A stretch of DNA of 64,000 bases from Aureimonas jatrophae (GTDB taxonomy: Bacteria; Pseudomonadota; Alphaproteobacteria; Rhizobiales; Rhizobiaceae), in the NCBI RefSeq assembly GCF_900104035.1, contig NZ_FNIT01000001.1, positions 745,262 through 809,261 on the forward strand, given 5' to 3'. A program made the position numbers and the translations under genes. Shown in pieces: positions 60,612-64,000 of the stretch. The notes beneath the pieces are model-generated. The model did no database searches, was not told where the DNA came from, and saw nothing but the letters and a program-made list of their open reading frames with translations. Each line of letters starts with the position of its first letter. Position 1 is the first letter of the stretch.

Positions 60612-61337
60612 ATGCGGAAGCTTGCCGCCGAGGCGTTCGGAACCTTCTGGCTCGTGTTCGGGGGCTGCGGCAGCGCCGTCCTTGCCGCGACCTTCCCCGA
60701 TCTCGGTATCGCGTTCGCCGGCGTCGCGCTCGCCTTCGGCCTCACGGTCCTCACCATGGCCTACACGGTCGGCGGTATCTCAGGTGGTCATTTCAACCCG
60801 GCCGTCTCGCTCGGCCTTGCCGTGTCGGGCCGCTTTCCCGCCCGCGATCTTCTGCCCTACTGGGGGGCGCAGGTCCTCGGCGGTCTCCTCGGCGCCGCGA
60901 TCCTCTACGCCATCGCGTCCGGCAGGGCCGACTTCACGGCCGGCGGCTTCGCCTCCAACGGTTACGGCGCCAACTCGCCCGGCGGCTACGGGCTGGGCTC
61001 AGCGTTCCTGATCGAGTTCGTGCTGACCGCCGCCTTTCTCGTGATTATTCTCGGCTCCACCTCGACCGCGGCCTCGGCCAGCTTCGCGCCGATCGCCATC
61101 GGCCTTGGCCTGACCTTGATCCATCTGGTCTCCATTCCCGTGACGAACACCTCGGTCAATCCCGCCCGTTCGCTGGCCGTGGCGGTACTTGCGCAGAATG
61201 GCGCGCTCGGGCAGCTCTGGCTGTTCTGGGTCGCGCCGCTTTTGGGCGGCGTCGTCGGTGCCCTGATCTGGCGCTACGTCCTGTCGCCCGGCGAAACCAT
61301 TCGCAACGTCGGGTCCGACGATACCAGAGCGCCGTAG
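60612..61337 (+). CDS. aqpZ: Aquaporin Z-type water channel
   Basis: A 241-residue major intrinsic protein with six membrane helices and both pore motifs: NPA at 62-64 ([10 protein letters not shown]) and 183-185 (TSVNPARS). The N-terminus [20 protein letters not shown] is that of AqpZ-type water channels. The start follows this canonical N-terminus; the ribosome site is poor. It facilitates water passage for osmotic balance. It lies behind a hairpin-rich leader region. Confidence 0.93.
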   Translation: MRKLAAEAFGTFWLVFGGCGSAVLAATFPDLGIAFAGVALAFGLTVLTMAYTVGGISGGHFNPAVSLGLAVSGRFPARDLLPYWGAQVLGGLLGAAILYAIASGRADFTAGGFASNGYGANSPGGYGLGSAFLIEFVLTAAFLVIILGSTSTAASASFAPIAIGLGLTLIHLVSIPVTNTSVNPARSLAVAVLAQNGALGQLWLFWVAPLLGGVVGALIWRYVLSPGETIRNVGSDDTRAP

Positions 61338-62339
61338 GAGGCGACGTGCGATGGCCAACCTTTCTGCCACCGCACACTGTCTGCCAACACGGCCGTGCAG
61401 GCCCGAGTTACCCGATGGCGATCTGGCGCCCCCAGTTCGGGAGCGCGCTACGTCTTCTGGCAGGCCGACCCTACGGGTGCGAGTTCCAGGTCTGGGCACG
61501 GGCGGTCGATGAGATCGAGGCGCCAGCACTCGGAAGCGGAGCGACGCGGCGCCGAGCGGAGCGTCGCGCGCTCGCTGAGCTTGCCAGCGGAGCGATCCAG
61601 CCAGGACACCAGCGGCGCCCGATCACCACCCTTGCGCTGCGTACGAGGTGACCACCATGCGATGCTCCTTCCATCTGTGTGACGAGGCGGTCCTGGTCGA
61701 AGATCGGGTCGGGCAACTTGTCGAGACGGATACCGAGGCGATATACGCAGCCCTTCTGGCTGGCCCGTGACTTGGCCGCCAGTTCCGCTGTCGGCGAGGG
61801 TGCGATCGGGACCCGCAGCTTGATCGTGGAGGACCGGACGAGGCGGGTCGTCGGGCGCGTGTCGTTGTCGAGCGGCTTGGTCGCGGGCGTGAAGCTGAGC
61901 TGAAGCAAACCGCACGTCACCGACGCTGGGGCGAACGTGCCTGCCGCGAACTCCCGTCGGCAGGACGCCTATGGAACGGCGGTTGATCATCGAAGACGTC
62001 GAGGCGGGACGTTTGATCACCGACGAGGCATTGGAGTTCTCGGGCTGCGGTTCGCTCGGCGCCCTGTATCAGTTCTTCGATCGGGAAGACGCCCAACAAA
62101 CCCGCGACAAGCAATCGTTCGCTTGGCCGTCCAGCGCGCTGACCGCCAGCGCGAGCGTCCGCTTTGGAAGCGGCAGAACCCGCGTTGAACGGCCAAGAGA
62201 GGTCGATAGCCGGCATCCCGTCTCACGGCGTGCCGGATCAGGTTCTTGCAAGAACCAGGCTCTACCGTGACGACCGGCGGGATTGGTTGTCTCTAACCCT
62301 ATCGACTGCTGTGCTTCCTCGGCATGATGAGGATGGCGT
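61338..62339. other. Unexplained 1-kb gap
   Basis: About 1000 bp with only short overlapping frames on both strands. Two show some coding character but no family I know: a minus-strand frame (61920-61471, with LVRSSTIKLRVPIAPSPTAEL) and a plus-strand frame from 61971 (MERRLIIEDVEAGRLITDEALE). The region may be a decayed mobile element or old gene; I found no terminal repeats or transposase motif. Confidence 0.4.
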
Positions 62340-63089
62340 TCAGACTTGCGCCTGCCCGCCATCGGCAAAGAGTTCGCTGCCGTTGACAAAGCTCGACTCG
62401 TCGGAGGCCAGGAACAGCGCCGCTGCCGCGATCTCGTCGGGCGATCCCATCCGACCCAGCGGCACCTGTGCCTCAATGGCCGCAACAAATGCCCGCTTGG
62501 CGTCCTCGGTCGAGGAAAGGCCGTGCAGGCCCGGCGTCGAGGTGGGCCCGGGCACCAGGACATTGACGCGGATGCCTCGGGCGCTGAGGTCCAGGCTCCA
62601 GTTGCGGGCGAACGAGCGAATGGCGGCCTTGCTGGCGCCGTAGACACTGAAGGCCGGCGTACCTGTGCTGGCAGCCGTGGATCCGGTCAGGATCACGGAT
62701 GCGCCGTCCACCAGCAGCGGCAACGCCTTCTGGACCGTGAAGAGCGTGCCTTTGACGTTGGTGGCGAAGGTGCGCTCGAAGTGTTCCTCGGTGATGTCGG
62801 AAAGGGCTGCAAACTCACCGCCGCCGGCATTGGCGAACAGGATGTCGATGCGTCCCGCCTCGCTGCGCACCACGTCATAGAGCCGATCCAGATCCGCAAG
62901 GTTCGCGATGTCGCCCTGAACACCGACGGCTCCACGGCCGACCTTGGCAACCGCCGCGTCGAGTTCGCCTTGCCGTCGACCCGTCATGAACACCCGGGCA
63001 CCTTCCTGCGCGAAGCGTTCGGCGCTCGCCAGCCCGATGCCGCTATTGGCACCGGTGATCACGGCCACCTTGTTGTCGAGCCTGCCCAT
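62340..63089 (-). CDS. SDR oxidoreductase, paralogue of the 1.8-kb gene
   Basis: A 249-residue classical short-chain dehydrogenase: cofactor motif TGANSGIG (about 13-20), NAGGG, active-site YGASK near 150, and DGGQAQV at the end. It matches the SDR at 1770-2501 throughout, including HFxRxFAxNVKG and LGRMxxPDE. ATG 63089 has AGGAG upstream; a GTG one codon earlier is open. It is divergent from an HxlR regulator across a 93-bp spacer with an operator-like dyad. Confidence 0.9.
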   Translation of the reverse strand: MGRLDNKVAVITGANSGIGLASAERFAQEGARVFMTGRRQGELDAAVAKVGRGAVGVQGDIANLADLDRLYDVVRSEAGRIDILFANAGGGEFAALSDITEEHFERTFATNVKGTLFTVQKALPLLVDGASVILTGSTAASTGTPAFSVYGASKAAIRSFARNWSLDLSARGIRVNVLVPGPTSTPGLHGLSSTEDAKRAFVAAIEAQVPLGRMGSPDEIAAAALFLASDESSFVNGSELFADGGQAQV

Positions 63090-63144
63090 CACCGTCTCCT
63101 GTGTTGACGGGCTCGATATGGACGCGCGCTGTCAGGGAGACTAG

Positions 63145-63164
63145 TACTGACCAAAAGGTAAGTA
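63145..63164. promoter_or_regulatory. Candidate HxlR operator (TACTNACC dyad)
   Basis: TACTGACC-AAAA-GGTAAGTA, an imperfect 20-bp inverted repeat with TACT/AGTA ends, in the spacer between the divergent SDR and HxlR genes. YodB/HypR-type HxlR regulators are known to bind TACT-N-AGTA sites, so this is a credible binding box. Confidence 0.65.
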
Positions 63165-63182
63165 TAGGATGGTGGTACGAGC

Positions 63183-63542
63183 GTGGACGATACCGACTGT
63201 GGCCTCGATGTTTCGCTCGCGGTGATGGGCGGCAAGTGGAAGCCGCTGATCCTCTATCACCTACGCTTGGGCCCGCGACGGTTCGGGGAGCTGCGCCGCT
63301 TGGTGGCTGGCGTCAGCGAGAAGGTTCTGATTCAGCAGCTGCGCGAACTGGTCGAGGCGAGCGTCCTGATGCGACGCGACTACCAAGAGGTTCCGCCCAA
63401 GGTCGACTACGCCGTGACGCCTTTTGGACAAACGCTGATCGAGGCGCTGATGCCGCTCTGCGCCTGGGGCAACGCCCACCGGACGCAGGTCGAGATGAAC
63501 GGTCGAGCACCGATTGGGGAGGGGCCTGAACTCGTCAGGTGA
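63183..63542 (+). CDS. HxlR-family transcriptional regulator, second copy
   Basis: A 119-residue HxlR regulator: N-terminal DDTDCGLDVSLAVMGGKWKPLIL with a cysteine at about residue 6, the place of the redox-active thiol in YodB/QorR-type proteins; helix-turn-helix core FGELRRLVAGVSEKVLIQQL; wing VDYAVTPFG. The GTG start at 63183 has AGGATGG about 12 nt upstream. It is divergent from the paralogous SDR at 62340-63089, matching the other HxlR/SDR pair in the window. Confidence 0.88.
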   Translation: MDDTDCGLDVSLAVMGGKWKPLILYHLRLGPRRFGELRRLVAGVSEKVLIQQLRELVEASVLMRRDYQEVPPKVDYAVTPFGQTLIEALMPLCAWGNAHRTQVEMNGRAPIGEGPELVR

Positions 63543-63871
63543 GGGCTCCAGTGACGCGTCCCTTTGAGCGGTCGTTGTTGGGAGCAACGGCGACGGTCAC
63601 GTCCGCTCTCGAGTTGAAGCAGCGACCACCCGTGCGTCTGCCCTGGGTCGATTGCGGACGAACCGCTTCTGGGGCGTCCGCTTCCGTCAGCGTTGGTCGG
63701 CTCGAACGGGTGGTTTGCCGACTCTCCGCTTCTGGAGAAATGGTCGGGTTAGCGGATTTGCGAGCGTTTGATGATGAAAGCGGCATCGCTCGCCAACCAT
63801 ATATTCCAGACGGAACGGGTTAGCGGGCGCGTTGAAGTCGCTTGCCTTTCAATTGGTCCGCCGGATGCGGA
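63543..63871. other. Intergenic region, nothing recognised
   Basis: About 330 bp between the HxlR gene and the edge gene, convergent. Degenerate TCCGCTTC and TCTCCGCTTCTGG motifs recall those in other spacers of the window. No supported gene or hairpin. Confidence 0.4.
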
Positions 63872-64000
63872 CTACTCCTGGAATACCTCGTCGCGGCTCC
63901 GGCGGAGCGAGGGGAGAAGCGAGATCACGAGGAGGGCCACAGAGATTAGGAGCAGCCCTGCTGAGATCGGGTTCTCCACGAAGGTCGTGAGGTCGCCCCG
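63872..64000 (-). CDS. tctA: TctA-type tricarboxylate transporter permease, 3' end
   Basis: The last 42 codons of a minus-strand gene that continues beyond the right edge, stop TAG at 63874-63872. The visible part has one hydrophobic helix (PISAGLLLISVALLVISLLP) after TTFVENP and a charged tail RRSRDEVFQE, which is the C-terminal style of the large tripartite tricarboxylate transporter permease TctA. The assignment rests on this short segment only. Confidence 0.55.
   Translation of the reverse strand, partial: RGDLTTFVENPISAGLLLISVALLVISLLPSLRRSRDEVFQE

Noticed and set aside
1700-63740. Recurring TCCGCTTC/CCGCTTTCGGGAG motifs in several spacers (for example near 1721, 31390, 63700)
   Set aside because: Too short and degenerate to define a repeat family by eye; could be a dispersed element relic but I cannot support it.
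1-64000. CRISPR arrays, tRNA or rRNA genes, integrases or insertion sequences
   Set aside because: I looked for spaced direct repeats, tRNA-like sequence and transposase or integrase motifs and saw none.

Overview
High-GC (roughly two-thirds G+C by eye) alphaproteobacterial DNA, most likely from the Rhizobiales/Hyphomicrobiales. The basis is gene style (NrsF/DUF1109 anti-sigma next to an ECF sigma, TAT-exported MsrP with a cytochrome b partner, DUF3830, DUF1223 and MXKDX-repeat proteins) and many GTG/TTG starts. I see no rRNA, tRNA, ribosomal or replication genes. The content is catabolism, transport, redox enzymes and at least a dozen transcription factors, often as divergent regulator/enzyme pairs. 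This fits an accessory chromosomal region or a megaplasmid, but the sequence cannot settle which.

Layout. 1-5.1 kb: diguanylate cyclase behind a CCGAT microsatellite, an SDR/HxlR divergent pair, cupin plus LysE-type exporter with a divergent LysR. 5.3-11.3 kb (minus strand): membrane class III cyclase, NrsF anti-sigma, ECF sigma, a small exported protein, a broken msrB, MsrP-like molybdoenzyme with cytochrome b, MXKDX-repeat protein and DUF1223. Two copies of one ECF-like promoter motif (TGTAAY-N17-CGTA) precede the two sub-operons, which looks like one envelope/oxidative-stress regulon. 11.5-28 kb: LysR/PNPOx/hydrolase, MarR/DUF417 with a palindromic operator, amino-acid binding protein, GGDEF-EAL protein, a decayed ComJ copy, LysR/tautomerase, NAD-epimerase, then a minus-strand run iorA-iorB-SDR-DedA-like-methyltransferase. 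28.7-36.7 kb: two-component system, intact ComJ-like gene, TetR/SDR with a perfect 20-bp palindrome, racemase, LysR.

36.8-58.5 kb is the main system. A minus-strand operon encodes a BMP-type ABC importer, formamidase-like nitrilase, two BiuH/TrtA-type cysteine amidohydrolases, a cupin, allophanate hydrolase and a GntR regulator. A LysR gene and a divergent plus-strand operon follow: a third isochorismatase-fold hydrolase, two NMT1-type binding proteins sharing one ATPase and permease, SDR, allantoinase/dihydropyrimidinase-type amidohydrolase, TRZ/ATZ-type amidohydrolase and a ring-opening cyanuric acid hydrolase/barbiturase. Together they can be read as a nitrogen-scavenging funnel: cyclic imide (cyanurate or barbiturate) and possibly triuret to biuret, then allophanate, then CO2 and ammonia. 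Substrate assignments are inferred.

57.4-64 kb: LOG-family protein, DUF3830, CorA, a hairpin-rich non-coding stretch, aquaporin, an unexplained 1-kb gap, a second SDR/HxlR pair paralogous to the first, and the 3' end of a tctA-type permease running off the right edge.
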